Shown here: positions 1 through 8,417 of the stretch, piece after piece
How positions within the stretch are numbered: position 1 is the first letter of the stretch
Layout: the number at the start of each line of letters is the position of its first letter
Origin: Streptosporangiaceae bacterium
GTDB taxonomy: Bacteria; Actinomycetota; Actinomycetes; Streptosporangiales; Streptosporangiaceae
Direction of reading: 5' to 3'
NCBI GenBank assembly: GCA_030045295.1
Contig: JASIGD010000429.1
Location: 1 to 15,645, forward strand
DNA: 15,645 nucleotides
Made by a program: the position numbers and the translations under genes
The notes under the pieces: model-generated
Seen by the model: the letters and a program-made list of their open reading frames with translations, nothing else
Databases searched by the model: none
What the model was told of the DNA's origin: nothing

Positions 1-2
1 TC

Positions 3-53
3 ACCGCCGGTGCCCTCGCCCAGGCGCTGAACGCCGGGGAGGCTGAGCACTGA
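3..53 (+). CDS. 3' end of an unidentified upstream gene (partial)
   Basis: Reading from base 3, sixteen codons stay open and end in TGA at 51-53; the translated tail is TAGALAQALNAGEAEH, an alanine-rich helix-like end. The gene begins outside the window, so its product cannot be recognised. Support is its codon use, which is G/C-ending throughout, and its position: the stop lies 19 bases before the dedA start, and the dedA ribosome binding site follows immediately, as in an operon. So short an open stretch could also occur by chance in DNA of this composition, hence the low confidence. Confidence 0.35.
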   Translation, partial: TAGALAQALNAGEAEH

Positions 54-72
54 AAGCAGGAGGCGGCTGAGC

Positions 73-966
73 ATGGGAATTCTGGCTAGCGCGCACGCCT
101 CGGGGTCCGCGCCGCTGCCCGGCTTCCTCAACTCGTTGGCCGGCCCGCTCGATCACTACGGCTACTGGGCCATTGCCTTGCTGCTGCTGCTGGAGAACAT
201 CGGCATCCCGGTCATCCCCGGCGAGCTCTCGCTGATCGCCGGCGCCATCTTCGCCGGCACCGGCCGGGCCGGCCTTAACATCGTCGCGGTCGCGGTCGTC
301 GCGGTCGTCGCGGCCAGCGTCGGGGCCGAGATCGGCTACCTGATCGGCAGGTTCGCCGGCCGCGAGCTGATCCTGCGCTACGGCAGGTACGTGTTGATCA
401 AACCGCACCACCTGGACCGGGCCCAGGCGGTCGTCGACCGCTTCGGCGGCATAGTCGTGATCATCGCCAGGTTCATCGTGGGGCTGCGCGAGGCCAATGG
501 CATCATCGCCGGCATCGCCCAGATGCGCTTGGTCACCTTCACCATCTACAACGTGGTCGGTGCCTGCCTGTGGGTCGCCACCTGGGTCACCATCGGGGAC
601 GTGGCCGGTGACCACATTGACACGATCTACGCCGACATCAACCGCTTCTCGCTCTACCTGTTCCTCGCGCTGGCCGTGCTAGTGGTCGGCTACGTTGCCT
701 GGCGCGTGCTGCGCCGTCGCCGCCACCCGGCCAGCGCCTCGCCAGCGGACCAGACCGACGACGTCTCTGAGATCCAGAGTGATGCTGAGGTCAACGATGA
801 CTCGGAGGACCAGCAGACCTCAGAGCTCCACGATTCCCCGGAGCTCCACGATTCTCCGGAGCTCCACGGTGAGCCAGGTACCCACGATGCACCGCCGGAC
901 CCGGATGGCACGACGGCTCAAGAGGGCTCCGGCGTGCAGGAAGGCCCTCGCCCTCAGAGTTCGTAG
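73..966 (+). CDS. DedA-family (VTT domain) integral membrane protein with acidic repeat tail
   Basis: Polytopic inner-membrane protein of the DedA/SNARE-associated family; bacterial members include undecaprenyl-phosphate flippases that recycle the cell-wall lipid carrier. Visible family signatures are the re-entrant motif ENIGIPVIPGE (residues 41-51), the GxxxGYLIG stretch near 84-92, and ARFIVGLREANGIIAG (132-147) followed by an N-x2-G-x3-W pattern at 160-167. The ARF...GLR segment has Val where many homologues have Pro, a variant seen in a DedA subgroup. A last membrane helix ends in an Arg-rich stop-transfer run (about 211-217). After it come about 80 hydrophilic, acidic residues with a tandem ELHDSP repeat, beyond the usual DedA length of about 200-220 residues. 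The ATG is preceded by AGGAGG at 58-63. The 3' end overlaps the convergent mutT1 gene by 13 bases. The family is secure; the specific substrate is not. Confidence 0.9.
   Translation: MGILASAHASGSAPLPGFLNSLAGPLDHYGYWAIALLLLLENIGIPVIPGELSLIAGAIFAGTGRAGLNIVAVAVVAVVAASVGAEIGYLIGRFAGRELILRYGRYVLIKPHHLDRAQAVVDRFGGIVVIIARFIVGLREANGIIAGIAQMRLVTFTIYNVVGACLWVATWVTIGDVAGDHIDTIYADINRFSLYLFLALAVLVVGYVAWRVLRRRRHPASASPADQTDDVSEIQSDAEVNDDSEDQQTSELHDSPELHDSPELHGEPGTHDAPPDPDGTTAQEGSGVQEGPRPQSS
823..876 (+). repeat. 18-bp tandem repeat in the dedA tail
   Basis: Three consecutive 18-base units start at 823, 841 and 859. The first two differ at one base and the third keeps the first ten bases (GAGCTCCACG) and then diverges. 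They encode ELHDSP, ELHDSP and ELHGEP in the cytoplasmic C-terminal tail. Whole-codon units suggest in-frame slippage or duplication, so copy number may vary between strains. Confidence 0.85.
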
Positions 967-1877
967 CGCTCCAGCTCGGCCAGTTTTCCCGCCGTCGTAT
1001 GCAGAACCCAGAAGGCGCCTTTGGGCAGCGACGGGTCCAGGGCCGTCGCGGGCCGGGGCGCGCCGAGCGCCGAGCACGCCGCCGCCAGCGCCGCCGGGAG
1101 GTTCTCCCGGTGCAGGCAAACGACCGCCGGCCGCCCGGCCGCCACGAGGTCACGGAAAAGGTGCCGGACGCTGTCACCACCGTCCGTTCGGGGCAAAGAA
1201 GAATCACCGGCGCGGGCGGGTACCGCCAAGGCGGCCTCAGCCTCGACCGACCCCCCGAAGCCCGCCGCGAAGGGACGTACCGTCTCGATGCAACGCAGCG
1301 CGGGCGAGCTGATCACCCGGGCGCCAAGCGCGAAGCAGGCCAGCAGGCGCGCCAGCAGCAGCGCATCGGACACGCCCTGGGCATCCAGCGGCCGCAGTAG
1401 GTCATCGCCCGCCCAGTCGTCTTTATGACCCGCTGAAGCGTGCCTGACCAGGATCAACGGCACCGTCTCCCGCGGCCGAAGATCCGCGACCACGTCGGCG
1501 TCGTGCGGGTAGCTGAGCTGCTCTCTGACCCGCGTCAGCGGCAGCCAGGACACCGCGTCAATCTCGTGGCTGGGCGCGGCGCGATCGTCCGCGCCGACCG
1601 CCGACCAGTAACCGACCTGCTTGGGCCGACCGCTGACCAGGTATTCGGCCGTCGCCAGCCTGGGGCCGAGCACCGGTCGCACGCTGGTCTCCTCGAAGAC
1701 TTCACGCACCGCGGTGAGCAGCAGATGCTCGCCCGGTTCGCGCTTGCCCTTCGGCAGCGACCAGTCGTCGTACTTGGGCCGGTGCACGAGCAGGACCTCG
1801 ACCCCGCAGCCGCCGTCGGCTCCCTGCGCCACGGTCCGCCACAGGACCGCCCCCGCCGCGATGATGGCCTCACTCAC
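954..1877 (-). CDS. mutT1: MutT1-type NUDIX hydrolase fused to a histidine phosphatase domain
   Basis: Two-domain protein of the mycobacterial MutT1 type, a sanitation enzyme that removes 8-oxo-(d)GTP and related nucleotides from the pool; some homologues also cleave diadenosine polyphosphates. The NUDIX domain covers about residues 3-125. Its box runs from G44 to V66 with E50, R58-E59 and E62-E63 in place, but Ser65 stands where the consensus has Gly. The histidine phosphatase domain follows, with the phosphohistidine motif LVRHASAG (H146), SPALRC (191-196) and a second candidate histidine at H256. The 307-residue length suits this architecture. The start is GTG, giving SEAIIAAGAVLW as in homologues; its ribosome binding site is weak (AGCAG). 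The start lies 12 bases after the ppk1 stop, so translation is probably coupled. The same ppk1/mutT1 pairing occurs in Mycobacterium. Confidence 0.9.
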   Translation of the reverse strand: MSEAIIAAGAVLWRTVAQGADGGCGVEVLLVHRPKYDDWSLPKGKREPGEHLLLTAVREVFEETSVRPVLGPRLATAEYLVSGRPKQVGYWSAVGADDRAAPSHEIDAVSWLPLTRVREQLSYPHDADVVADLRPRETVPLILVRHASAGHKDDWAGDDLLRPLDAQGVSDALLLARLLACFALGARVISSPALRCIETVRPFAAGFGGSVEAEAALAVPARAGDSSLPRTDGGDSVRHLFRDLVAAGRPAVVCLHRENLPAALAAACSALGAPRPATALDPSLPKGAFWVLHTTAGKLAELERYEL

Positions 1878-1889
1878 CTGCTGCGCTCA

Positions 1890-4100
1890 TCAGCCTGACT
1901 CGTCAGCCGAGCGGATCCGGCGTTCCCTGACCAGGGTCTCCTGGATGTCCGTCAGCGGGCGTCCCCGCTTGTCGCGGTGATGCCGCGTCCAGTAGCCGTC
2001 CGGGTTGAGCCACCACGACGCGGTTCCGTCGTCCAGGCCGAGGTCGAGCAGCCCGCGCAGGCGCCGCTGATGCCCGGGATCGGTCACTTGCACGAGCAGT
2101 TCCACCCGGCGGTCCAGGTTCCTGTGCATCATGTCCGGGCTGCCGATCCAGACCTCGCTGTCGGAGTCCTCGGCGGCGCCGAAGGCGTAGATCCGGGAAT
2201 GCTCGAGGAACCGGCCCAGGACGCTGCGGACCCGGATGTTCTCGGACAGCCCGGGAATGCCCGGCCGCAGCGAGCAGATGCCGCGTATCCACAGGTCGAC
2301 GGGGACACCGGCCTGGGAGGCCTGGTACAGCGCGTCGACCACCACCTCGTCGACGAGCGCGTTGGACTTGAACGCGATCCTGGCCGGCTGGCCGGACCGG
2401 CTCCGTTCGGCCTGCCGGTCGATCCGGCTCACGATGCCGTTGCGCAGCTCCTCCGGCGCGACCAGCAGCCTTTGATACGAGCCCGGGCGGCTGTACCCGG
2501 TGAGGTGGTTAAACAGGGCGGTGACGTCCTCACCGATCATGGCATCGGCGGTGAGCAGGCCGAAGTCCTCGTACACGCGGGCCGTGGTCGGGTGGTAGTT
2601 ACCCGTGCCGAGGTGGCAGTAGCGGCGCAGCGTCCCGTCCGCTTCCTGCCGCACGATGAGGGCCATCTTGCAGTGCGTCTTCAGGCCGACGACACCGTAG
2701 ACCACGTGGCAGCCCGCCTCCTCGAGCTTGCGCGCCCAGGTGATGTTGGCCCGCTCATCGAACCTGGCTTTGATCTCCACGACCACCACGACCTGCTTGC
2801 CCGCCTCGGCCGCCTCGATGAGCGCGTCCACGATCGGGGACTTGCCGCTGGTCCGGTACAGCGTCTGCTTGATCGCGAGCACGCCCGGGTCCTCGGCCGC
2901 CTCCTCGATCAGCCGCTCGACCGACGCGGCGAACGAGTCGTAGGGATGCTGGACGAGGATGTCGCGTTCGGCGATGGCGGTGAAGATGCTGGAATCCTTC
3001 GAGACCGCCAGGCTGGACGGGACGAACGCCGGGTAGCGAAGCTCGCCGATGTTCAGGTCCGCGATGGCGAAAAGCCCGCTCAGGTCTAGCGGGCCCGGCA
3101 CCCGGTAGACGGCCCGGGCGTCGATGTCGAGCTCGGTGACCAGCTTGTCCAGCACGTCAGCCGACATCGTGTCCTCGACCTCGAGCCGCACCGCAGGCTC
3201 GAACCTGCGCCGTACCAGCTCTCGCTCCATCGCCTGCAGCAGGTTCTCGGTGATGTCCTCGTCCACCTCGAGGTCCCTGATGCGCGTGACGCGGAAGGCG
3301 TGCTGCTCGATGACCTCGACCCCGCCGAACAGGTCGGTCAGGTGCGCGGCGATGACGTCCTCGATCGGCACGTACCGGTTCTGCGCCACCGCCAGGAACC
3401 TGGGCAGCAGCGGCGGCACCTTGACCCTGGCGAACACGGTCGTGTCCGTCTTCGGGTCGGCGATCATGACGGCGAGGTTGAGCGACAGGCCGGAGATGAA
3501 CGGGAACGGATGCGCCGGGTCCACCACGAGCGGGGTGAGTACCGGGTAGATGCGGCGGCGGAACAGGTCGCTGAGGGAGTCGCGCTCGCCCGCGGACAGC
3601 TCTTTCCAGCGCAGGATCTCGATTCCGTGTGAGGTCAGTTCGGGGTTGACCCGCTCGCTGAACGCTCGGGCGTGCCTGACCATCAGCTCGCCCGCCAGGT
3701 CCAGGGTGTTCTCGAGTACCTGGCGCGGCAGCCGGACCCCGCTGCCCTCGACCGGGAAGCCGGCCACCATCCTGCGCACCAGCCCGGCCACCCGGACCAT
3801 GAAGAACTCGTCCAGGTTGGTCGCGAAGATGGCCAGGAAGCGCACCCGCTCGAGCAGCGGGACCGATTCGTCTTCGGCGAGCTCGAGCACCCGCTCGTTG
3901 AACCTGAGCCAGCTCTCCTCTCGGTCCAGGTAGCGTTCCTCGGGCAGCGCCGTCTCGCCGGGCCGGCCGACCAGTCCGGACCGGGATACCCCGTCGGCCG
4001 CCTCGGCCTGACTCGCGGGCGACCGCTCTTCGTCGGGCACCTCGTAGGGACCCTGGTACGACCCTTCGGGCTGGGGGATGCTTATCTGGCTGACACCCAT
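1890..4100 (-). CDS. ppk1: Polyphosphate kinase 1
   Basis: Makes inorganic polyphosphate reversibly from ATP through a phosphohistidine intermediate. From the ATG at 4100 it is 736 residues, a usual PPK1 length with a disordered N-terminal stretch of about 55 residues before [19 protein letters not shown], the start of the conserved N domain. The active-site segments are present: KQTLYRT and KARFDE, whose arginines match the Mg/ATP-binding pair of the E. coli enzyme; HLGTGNYHP with the autophosphorylated His at about residue 496; and LEHSRIYAF with the second catalytic His at about 634. The frame continues upstream to a TTG at 4163 (21 extra residues). I prefer the ATG because GGAGAG lies 10 bases before it and the upstream residues are not family-like. 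It leads a two-gene unit with mutT1. Confidence 0.95.
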   Translation of the reverse strand: MGVSQISIPQPEGSYQGPYEVPDEERSPASQAEAADGVSRSGLVGRPGETALPEERYLDREESWLRFNERVLELAEDESVPLLERVRFLAIFATNLDEFFMVRVAGLVRRMVAGFPVEGSGVRLPRQVLENTLDLAGELMVRHARAFSERVNPELTSHGIEILRWKELSAGERDSLSDLFRRRIYPVLTPLVVDPAHPFPFISGLSLNLAVMIADPKTDTTVFARVKVPPLLPRFLAVAQNRYVPIEDVIAAHLTDLFGGVEVIEQHAFRVTRIRDLEVDEDITENLLQAMERELVRRRFEPAVRLEVEDTMSADVLDKLVTELDIDARAVYRVPGPLDLSGLFAIADLNIGELRYPAFVPSSLAVSKDSSIFTAIAERDILVQHPYDSFAASVERLIEEAAEDPGVLAIKQTLYRTSGKSPIVDALIEAAEAGKQVVVVVEIKARFDERANITWARKLEEAGCHVVYGVVGLKTHCKMALIVRQEADGTLRRYCHLGTGNYHPTTARVYEDFGLLTADAMIGEDVTALFNHLTGYSRPGSYQRLLVAPEELRNGIVSRIDRQAERSRSGQPARIAFKSNALVDEVVVDALYQASQAGVPVDLWIRGICSLRPGIPGLSENIRVRSVLGRFLEHSRIYAFGAAEDSDSEVWIGSPDMMHRNLDRRVELLVQVTDPGHQRRLRGLLDLGLDDGTASWWLNPDGYWTRHHRDKRGRPLTDIQETLVRERRIRSADESG

Positions 4101-4110
4101 GGCACCTATT

Positions 4111-4116
4111 CTCTCC
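4111..4116 (-). promoter_or_regulatory. Ribosome binding site that supports the ppk1 ATG
   Basis: On the minus strand GGAGAG lies 10 bases upstream of the ATG at 4100-4098. The alternative TTG at 4163 has no comparable site, which supports the shorter ppk1 product. Confidence 0.55.
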
Positions 4117-4135
4117 GCACTACGGTCAACAGGGA

Positions 4136-4163
4136 AATGTGCGAGACTCACGGTGGCCGTCAA
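4136..4163 (-). promoter_or_regulatory. ppk1: Weak candidate ppk1 promoter
   Basis: Minus strand TTGACG (4163-4158), 16 bases, then CACATT (4141-4136). The -35 is five of six to consensus; the -10 matches poorly (A2, A4, T6). If real it would put transcription start about 30 bases before the ATG and make the TTG at 4163 part of the promoter rather than a start codon. Confidence 0.22.
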
Positions 4164-4175
4164 GGCTTTTATCCC

Positions 4176-4191
4176 GAACGGACACCGGTTC
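4176..4191 (-). terminator. Small hairpin after the DUF4232 gene
   Basis: GAACGG (4176-4181) can pair with CCGGTTC (4185-4191) if one G bulges, leaving a 3-base loop, about 10 bases past the DUF4232 stop codon. No T-run follows, and the stem is short, so termination here is only possible. Confidence 0.25.
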
Positions 4192-4200
4192 AGCTCACGG

Positions 4201-4848
4201 TCAGGGCACGGTGAGCCCGGGGATGCCCGGCCGCGGCTGAATCGCCTCCACGCTGAGGAACTCGGGACCCTTCTTGGAGCAGGCCGACAGGTGGATGGGC
4301 ACGAACGTGGGCCGGGTCCGCATCCCTTGGCCCGGCAGTATGACGCGCAGCTCGGGCGCGGTCACCTGCGCGCATGCGGTCGGCTGGAATCTGCCGGTGC
4401 CGGTGACGCGGAGCACCGAGTGCGCCGTTTGCCCGGGCGCGAGCACCACCGGCTGCGGGCGGATGGACGTGTCGCGGACCGCGGCGCTGCCGATCTGGGT
4501 CCCGGCGAGCTGGCCGCCTGCGTAGGCCGACACCCTGGGGTAGCCGTACAGGCTGCACGCGTGGCCGGAGACATTGGTGAACTCCAGCGTGTAGTAGGCG
4601 CCGTCCGAGGCCTGCAGGTGGTCCCGGGTCCGCGTGACGGGCGCCGACCCGGCCGTCCCGAGGCCGAGCCAGGCTTCGAGGCCCGAGGTGGCGCATGGGC
4701 TCTGGATCAAGCTGGAGGACAGGGCGGCATGCTCTGCTCGAGCGGGGACACGGGTGAGTGTCACAGCGAGTGCGGCGGTCCCGGCGAAGGCCACCGCCGC
4801 GATCACGCGCCACCCGATATGGCCGTACCTCGTCATCACGGAACCCAT
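4201..4848 (-). CDS. Secreted DUF4232-domain protein
   Basis: Exported actinobacterial protein of unknown function. An N-terminal signal is visible: a short basic start, a hydrophobic helix at about residues 13-31 ([19 protein letters not shown]), and a likely signal peptidase I site after ARA near residue 38. There is no lipobox, so the mature protein should be soluble or wall-associated. The rest (about 52-215) matches DUF4232 in layout: an early Cys (C52), [23 protein letters not shown], the [12 protein letters not shown] strand, and late paired cysteines that probably form disulfides. The chosen ATG at 4848 has a weak ribosome site; an ATG four codons later (4836) would serve equally and leaves the signal peptide intact. 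It sits 64 bases after the ferredoxin reductase stop on the same strand and 100 bases before ppk1, so it may be read through from the dxs block. Function cannot be stated. Confidence 0.82.
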   Translation of the reverse strand: MGSVMTRYGHIGWRVIAAVAFAGTAALAVTLTRVPARAEHAALSSSLIQSPCATSGLEAWLGLGTAGSAPVTRTRDHLQASDGAYYTLEFTNVSGHACSLYGYPRVSAYAGGQLAGTQIGSAAVRDTSIRPQPVVLAPGQTAHSVLRVTGTGRFQPTACAQVTAPELRVILPGQGMRTRPTFVPIHLSACSKKGPEFLSVEAIQPRPGIPGLTVP

Positions 4849-4902
4849 CTGGCGATGCCTGGAATTTCCCCGGCGTAGCCCCGCGCCAACCCTGGACGGC
4901 CC

Positions 4903-4929
4903 GGTTAAGCCCTTAAAATCCCGTTAACC
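4903..4929. repeat. A/T-rich inverted repeat across the fpr stop codon
   Basis: GGTTAA (4903-4908) and TTAACC (4924-4929) form perfect 6-bp arms around a 15-base centre that contains the fpr stop codon; one arm holds a TTA leucine codon. The segment is clearly richer in A and T than its surroundings. It may be a weak processing or termination structure; the stem is too short to call a terminator. Confidence 0.4.
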
Positions 4930-6388
4930 CCTGCTTGGCCGCCGGGGGACGGCAGGCCGACCAGATGGCGTCGCGGTTATGCAGCTTGACCCGCTCGCCC
5001 CGGCCGAGGGCCTTCGCCAGGTCGGCTTCGGCGGTCTCGATACGCAGCCATTCGGCGTAGGACACCGGCGCGATCCCCCGCCCCGCGAGTACCGCCGCGA
5101 GCGGCCATTCTTCCGCGTCGGCCGGAGCGGCGGGATCCGGGTACTTCAGCAGGCCAGCCCGCGGCAGCGGAACGTCGCCTGCACCCGGGCCGCCGGCCAG
5201 GTCCTCCAGCAGGGACCGGATGGTCTCGGCGGCGTCAGATTTGTTGGTGCCGATCACGCCGGTCGGGCCGCGCTTGAGCCAGCCGGCCACGTATTCCCCG
5301 GGCAGCGCAGAGCCGTCGGGGCCAAGGACGCGGCCGAGCGCGTTCGGCACCACCGAGGCGCGCTCGTCGAACGGCACGCCGGCCAGCGGCACGCTCTGGT
5401 ATCCGACCGAACGCAGCACCATCTGCACGTCGAGCGTCTCGAACTTGCCGGTGCCGCCGAACGCCCCGCTGGCGTCGATCGCGGTCCGCTCGAGGGTGAG
5501 CCCCCCGACTCGTTCGGTGCCGAGGATCTCCGCCGGCTTCAGCCAGAACCTGACGACCAGCCGCCGGACGTGTCCGGAAGGCGCCGGCTCGGCGGCCCCG
5601 CCCTGCGCCCACTTCGAGATCGCGACCAGGTTGCCGCGCACGCGCCGGTCGGATTCGACCAGGGCGGCGCTCTCGCCGGAGGCGTCGAACGCGTTCACGT
5701 CGGCCTCGTCGGCGTGTACCACCACCTCGACGCCGGGCAGTTCGCCGAGCTCACGCAGTTCCTTGGTGGTGAACTTGGCGTAGGCAGGCCCGCGCCTGCC
5801 GATCATGTGCACCTCGCGCACCTTGCTGGCGTGCAGGGCGTCCAGAACCGGCTGGGGTACATCGGTGGCGTGCAGTTCCGCCGGGTCCCTGGCCAGGATG
5901 CGGGCGACATCGACGGCGACGTTGCCGACGCCGATCACCGCGACCGACTCGGCGTCCAGGGTGAAGGCGCCGGGATCCATGTCGGGATGGCCGCAGTACC
6001 AGTTCACGAAATCGGTAGCGGCGTAACTTCCCGGAAGGTCCTCGCCGGGAATGCCGAGCCGCCGGTCCCGCATCGCCCCGGTCGCGTAGATCACCGCGTC
6101 ATACGCCGCCAGCAGATCGTCGCGGGTGACATCCTCGCCGAGGTGCACGCCGCCGACGAAGCGGACATCCGGGCTTTCCAGCACCTTGCGCAGGTACTGC
6201 GCGATCGACTTGATCGACTTGTGGTCCGGCGCCACGCCGTAACGGACCAGGCCGTACGGGGTGGGCAGCCGGTCGATCACGTCGATCCGCACCGGTACCG
6301 GCACCGGCAGCGCCGCCGCCTGCTTGACCAGCGCCTCGGCGGCGTAGAGCCCGGCGGGACCAGAGCCGACCACCGCTACGTTCAGCAT
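4913..6388 (-). CDS. FprA-like ferredoxin-NADP(+) reductase (adrenodoxin-reductase fold)
   Basis: Soluble FAD/NADPH flavoprotein that passes electrons from NADPH to ferredoxin, of the type of M. tuberculosis FprA. The FAD-binding GSGPAGLYAAE is at residues 8-18; RLPTPYGLVRYGVAPDHKSIKSI (40-62) and the conserved VIYATGAMRDRRLGIPGEDLPGS (99-121) follow. The NADP-binding VIGVGNVAVDVARIL lies at 151-165, with GRRGP (197-201), whose arginines fit the NADPH 2'-phosphate site. LRSVGY (325-330) and GWLKRGPTGVIGTNKSD (369-385) complete the family pattern. It has no ferredoxin domain, so it is not FprB-like. The ATG lies 11 bases beyond the dxs stop without a strong ribosome site, suggesting coupled translation. 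The C-terminal tail GLTGF is A/T-rich and holds a rare TTA codon at 4924-4926. The redox partner is not in the window. Confidence 0.92.
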   Translation of the reverse strand: MLNVAVVGSGPAGLYAAEALVKQAAALPVPVPVRIDVIDRLPTPYGLVRYGVAPDHKSIKSIAQYLRKVLESPDVRFVGGVHLGEDVTRDDLLAAYDAVIYATGAMRDRRLGIPGEDLPGSYAATDFVNWYCGHPDMDPGAFTLDAESVAVIGVGNVAVDVARILARDPAELHATDVPQPVLDALHASKVREVHMIGRRGPAYAKFTTKELRELGELPGVEVVVHADEADVNAFDASGESAALVESDRRVRGNLVAISKWAQGGAAEPAPSGHVRRLVVRFWLKPAEILGTERVGGLTLERTAIDASGAFGGTGKFETLDVQMVLRSVGYQSVPLAGVPFDERASVVPNALGRVLGPDGSALPGEYVAGWLKRGPTGVIGTNKSDAAETIRSLLEDLAGGPGAGDVPLPRAGLLKYPDPAAPADAEEWPLAAVLAGRGIAPVSYAEWLRIETAEADLAKALGRGERVKLHNRDAIWSACRPPAAKQGLTGF

Positions 6389-6399
6389 GAAGACTTACG

Positions 6400-8337
6400 C
6401 TACTCGACGGGCCGACCTTCCGGCGCCGCCTCCGGGGCGTCGCGGACATCGACCTGCGCCGGCTCCAGGGGCTCGCCGGGTGACCGGCGCGCCACCGCCT
6501 CGGTGATCCGCAGCGCCAGTTGCTGGGACGTCAGGCCCGCCTCGTCGAGCACTTCCTCGCGCGTCCCGTGGGAGAGAAACTCTTGCGGCAGCCCGAACGT
6601 CTTCACCGGCACGTCCACGTCGTGGTCGCGCAGCAGCCTGGCCACCGCGTCGCCGAACCCGCCGGCCCGCCCGTTGTCCTCGACGACGACCACCAGGCGG
6701 TGCCGCCGGGCGGCGCCGAGCAGGGCCTCGTCGACGGGCTTGGTCCAGCGCGGGTCCACCACGGATACCCCGATGCCGTGACCGGCGAGCCGGTCCGCGA
6801 CCTCGAGCCCGGTCAGCGCCATCGGCCCGGCGCCGACCAGCAGGACATCCGCGGCCAGCCCGGCCGCGGGCGCGCGCAGCAGGTCCATCCCGCCGAGCTT
6901 GCCGACGGCCTCGACCTCACCGCCCACCTTGCCCTTGGGGAACCTGACCGCCGTCGGCCCGTCAGCCACCTCCACCGCCTCGTTGAGCAGCTCGGCCACT
7001 CGCTTGGCGTCCCTGGGCGCGGCGATCCTCATGCCGGGGACGAGCTGCATGGTCGACCCGTCCCACATGCCGTGATGGCTGGCGCCGTCCGGGCCGGTGA
7101 CGCCGGCCCGGTCCAGGACGAACGTCACCGGGAGCCGGTGCAGCGCCACGTCCATCAGCGTCTGGTCGAAGGCGCGGTTGAGGAACGTCGAGTAGATCGC
7201 CACCACCGGGTGGAGACCGCCCATGGCCAGCCCCGCCGCGCTGGTCACCGCGTGCTGTTCGGCGATGCCGACGTCGTGGACCCGGTCCGGGTAGGCCGCG
7301 GCGAACTGCGCGAGGCCGGTCGGATGCAGCATCGCGGCGGTGATCGCCACCACGTCGGGACGTCGCGCGCCGATGGCCAGCATCTCGTCGCCGAACACCC
7401 TGCTCCACGTGCCCGGCGCCGCGCCCGCGGCCGGCACCTGGTGCAGGCAGTCGATCTCGTTCTGCTCGGCCGCCGGGTACCCGAACCCCTTCTTGGTGAT
7501 CACGTGCACGAGCACCGGGCCGCCGAAGCCGCGGGCGTGCCTCAGCGCGTGTTCGCACATCCGCTCGTCGTGCCCGTCGATGGGGCCGACGTACTTCAGG
7601 CCCAGGTCCTCGAACATCACCTGCGGCTGGATGACGTCCTTGATGCCTTTCTTGACGCGGTGCAGCGTCCCGTACAGCGGCGGGCCGACCAGCGGGGTCC
7701 GGGGCAGCGTGGTCTTGATGGCCTCGAGCACGTGCTCGTACCGGGGGTTGACGCGTATCGCCGCCAGGTGCTCGGCCAGGCCGCCGATCGTCGGCTGGTA
7801 GGACCAGCCGTTGTCGTTGATGATCATGACCAGCCGCGAGTCCTTGGCCGCCGCGATGTTGTTCAGCGCCTCCCAGGCCATGCCGCCGGTGAGCGCCCCG
7901 TCGCCGATGATCGCGACCACGGTCCGGTCCGGCTCGCCGCGCAGCTTGTAGGCCTTGGCCAGGCCGTCGGCGTAAGACAGGCTGGTGGAGGCGTGCGAGT
8001 TTTCCACCAGGTCGTGCTCGGACTCGGCCCGGCTCGGGTAGCCGGTCAGCCCGCCGCGCTGGCGCAGCGTGCCGAACGTCGCCGCGCGGCCGGTCAGCAG
8101 CTTGTGCACGTACGCCTGGTGCCCGGTGTCGAAGATGATGCGGTCCTTCGGGGAGTCGAAGACACGGTGCACCGCGATCGTGAGCTCGACCACGCCCAGG
8201 TTCGGGCCGAGGTGACCGCTGGTCTTGGTCACCGTCTCGATGAGGACGTCGCGGATCTCCCCGGCCAGGGTGGTGAGCTGGTCCTGATTGAGTTTCTTCA
8301 GGTCCTCGGGGCCGTTAATGCACTCCAGCAGGGTCAC
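6400..8337 (-). CDS. dxs: 1-deoxy-D-xylulose-5-phosphate synthase
   Basis: Thiamine-diphosphate enzyme that condenses pyruvate with glyceraldehyde 3-phosphate, the first and often flux-controlling step of the MEP isoprenoid pathway. Visible family features in order: [58 protein letters not shown], the ThDP-binding IGDGALTGG (144-152) with NDN about 25 residues on, [12 protein letters not shown], and the catalytic glutamate in AEQHAVTS (E360). The C-terminal transketolase domain ends with a short variable tail. At 645 residues it is of normal length. The frame runs up to a GTG at 8421 that overlaps the MFS stop as GTGA, but the added 28 residues are not family-like. The GTG at 8337 gives [12 protein letters not shown], matching known N-termini, and has GAGGAG nine bases upstream. 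It sits in a minus-strand block with the reductase gene behind it. Confidence 0.95.
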   Translation of the reverse strand: MTLLECINGPEDLKKLNQDQLTTLAGEIRDVLIETVTKTSGHLGPNLGVVELTIAVHRVFDSPKDRIIFDTGHQAYVHKLLTGRAATFGTLRQRGGLTGYPSRAESEHDLVENSHASTSLSYADGLAKAYKLRGEPDRTVVAIIGDGALTGGMAWEALNNIAAAKDSRLVMIINDNGWSYQPTIGGLAEHLAAIRVNPRYEHVLEAIKTTLPRTPLVGPPLYGTLHRVKKGIKDVIQPQVMFEDLGLKYVGPIDGHDERMCEHALRHARGFGGPVLVHVITKKGFGYPAAEQNEIDCLHQVPAAGAAPGTWSRVFGDEMLAIGARRPDVVAITAAMLHPTGLAQFAAAYPDRVHDVGIAEQHAVTSAAGLAMGGLHPVVAIYSTFLNRAFDQTLMDVALHRLPVTFVLDRAGVTGPDGASHHGMWDGSTMQLVPGMRIAAPRDAKRVAELLNEAVEVADGPTAVRFPKGKVGGEVEAVGKLGGMDLLRAPAAGLAADVLLVGAGPMALTGLEVADRLAGHGIGVSVVDPRWTKPVDEALLGAARRHRLVVVVEDNGRAGGFGDAVARLLRDHDVDVPVKTFGLPQEFLSHGTREEVLDEAGLTSQQLALRITEAVARRSPGEPLEPAQVDVRDAPEAAPEGRPVE

Positions 8338-8346
8338 GGTGGGTCG

Positions 8347-8352
8347 CTCCTC
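8347..8352 (-). promoter_or_regulatory. dxs: Ribosome binding site that fixes the dxs start
   Basis: GAGGAG on the minus strand, nine bases before the GTG at 8337-8335. The alternative GTG at 8421 lacks such a site. Confidence 0.75.
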
Positions 8353-8384
8353 GTGTGCTGTGCGAGCCTGGCGGGAACCGAACG

Positions 8385-8404
8385 ACCCGAGTCTACGACC
8401 GGGT
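8385..8404 (-). promoter_or_regulatory. dxs: Candidate internal dxs promoter with inverted repeat over the -10
   Basis: In the 80-base gap between the MFS stop and dxs, the minus strand has TAGACT (8395-8390), a TAnnnT-type -10 about 50 bases before the start codon. No good -35 is visible. Arms ACCCG (8385-8389) and CGGGT (8400-8404) flank this -10 exactly, with a 10-base centre. The same GGTCGTAG-C/A-CT wording occurs at the -10 of the promoter at 11103-11131. Confidence 0.3.
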
Positions 8405-8417
8405 TCTCCCAGATGGC

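Noticed and set aside
284..320. GTCGCGGTC-type simple repeat in dedA
   Set aside because: It encodes a valine/alanine membrane helix in frame; low complexity is explained by the protein sequence.
1..615. Minus-strand open frame opposite dedA
   Set aside because: DedA motifs on the plus strand are clear and it has a strong ribosome binding site; the minus frame is D-, G- and Q-rich shadow sequence.
823..876. Short repeats considered as a CRISPR or regulatory array
   Set aside because: Units are contiguous 18-mers without spacers, inside a coding frame and encoding ELHDSP, so they are a protein repeat.
4101..4163. 21-residue N-terminal extension of Ppk1 from TTG 4163
   Set aside because: GGAGAG lies before the ATG at 4100, and the TTGACG looks more like a -35 element than a start.
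4979..6781. Plus-strand open frame of 600 codons opposite fpr and dxs
   Set aside because: Antisense shadow of the ferredoxin reductase; no recognisable motifs and composition typical of a non-coding frame.
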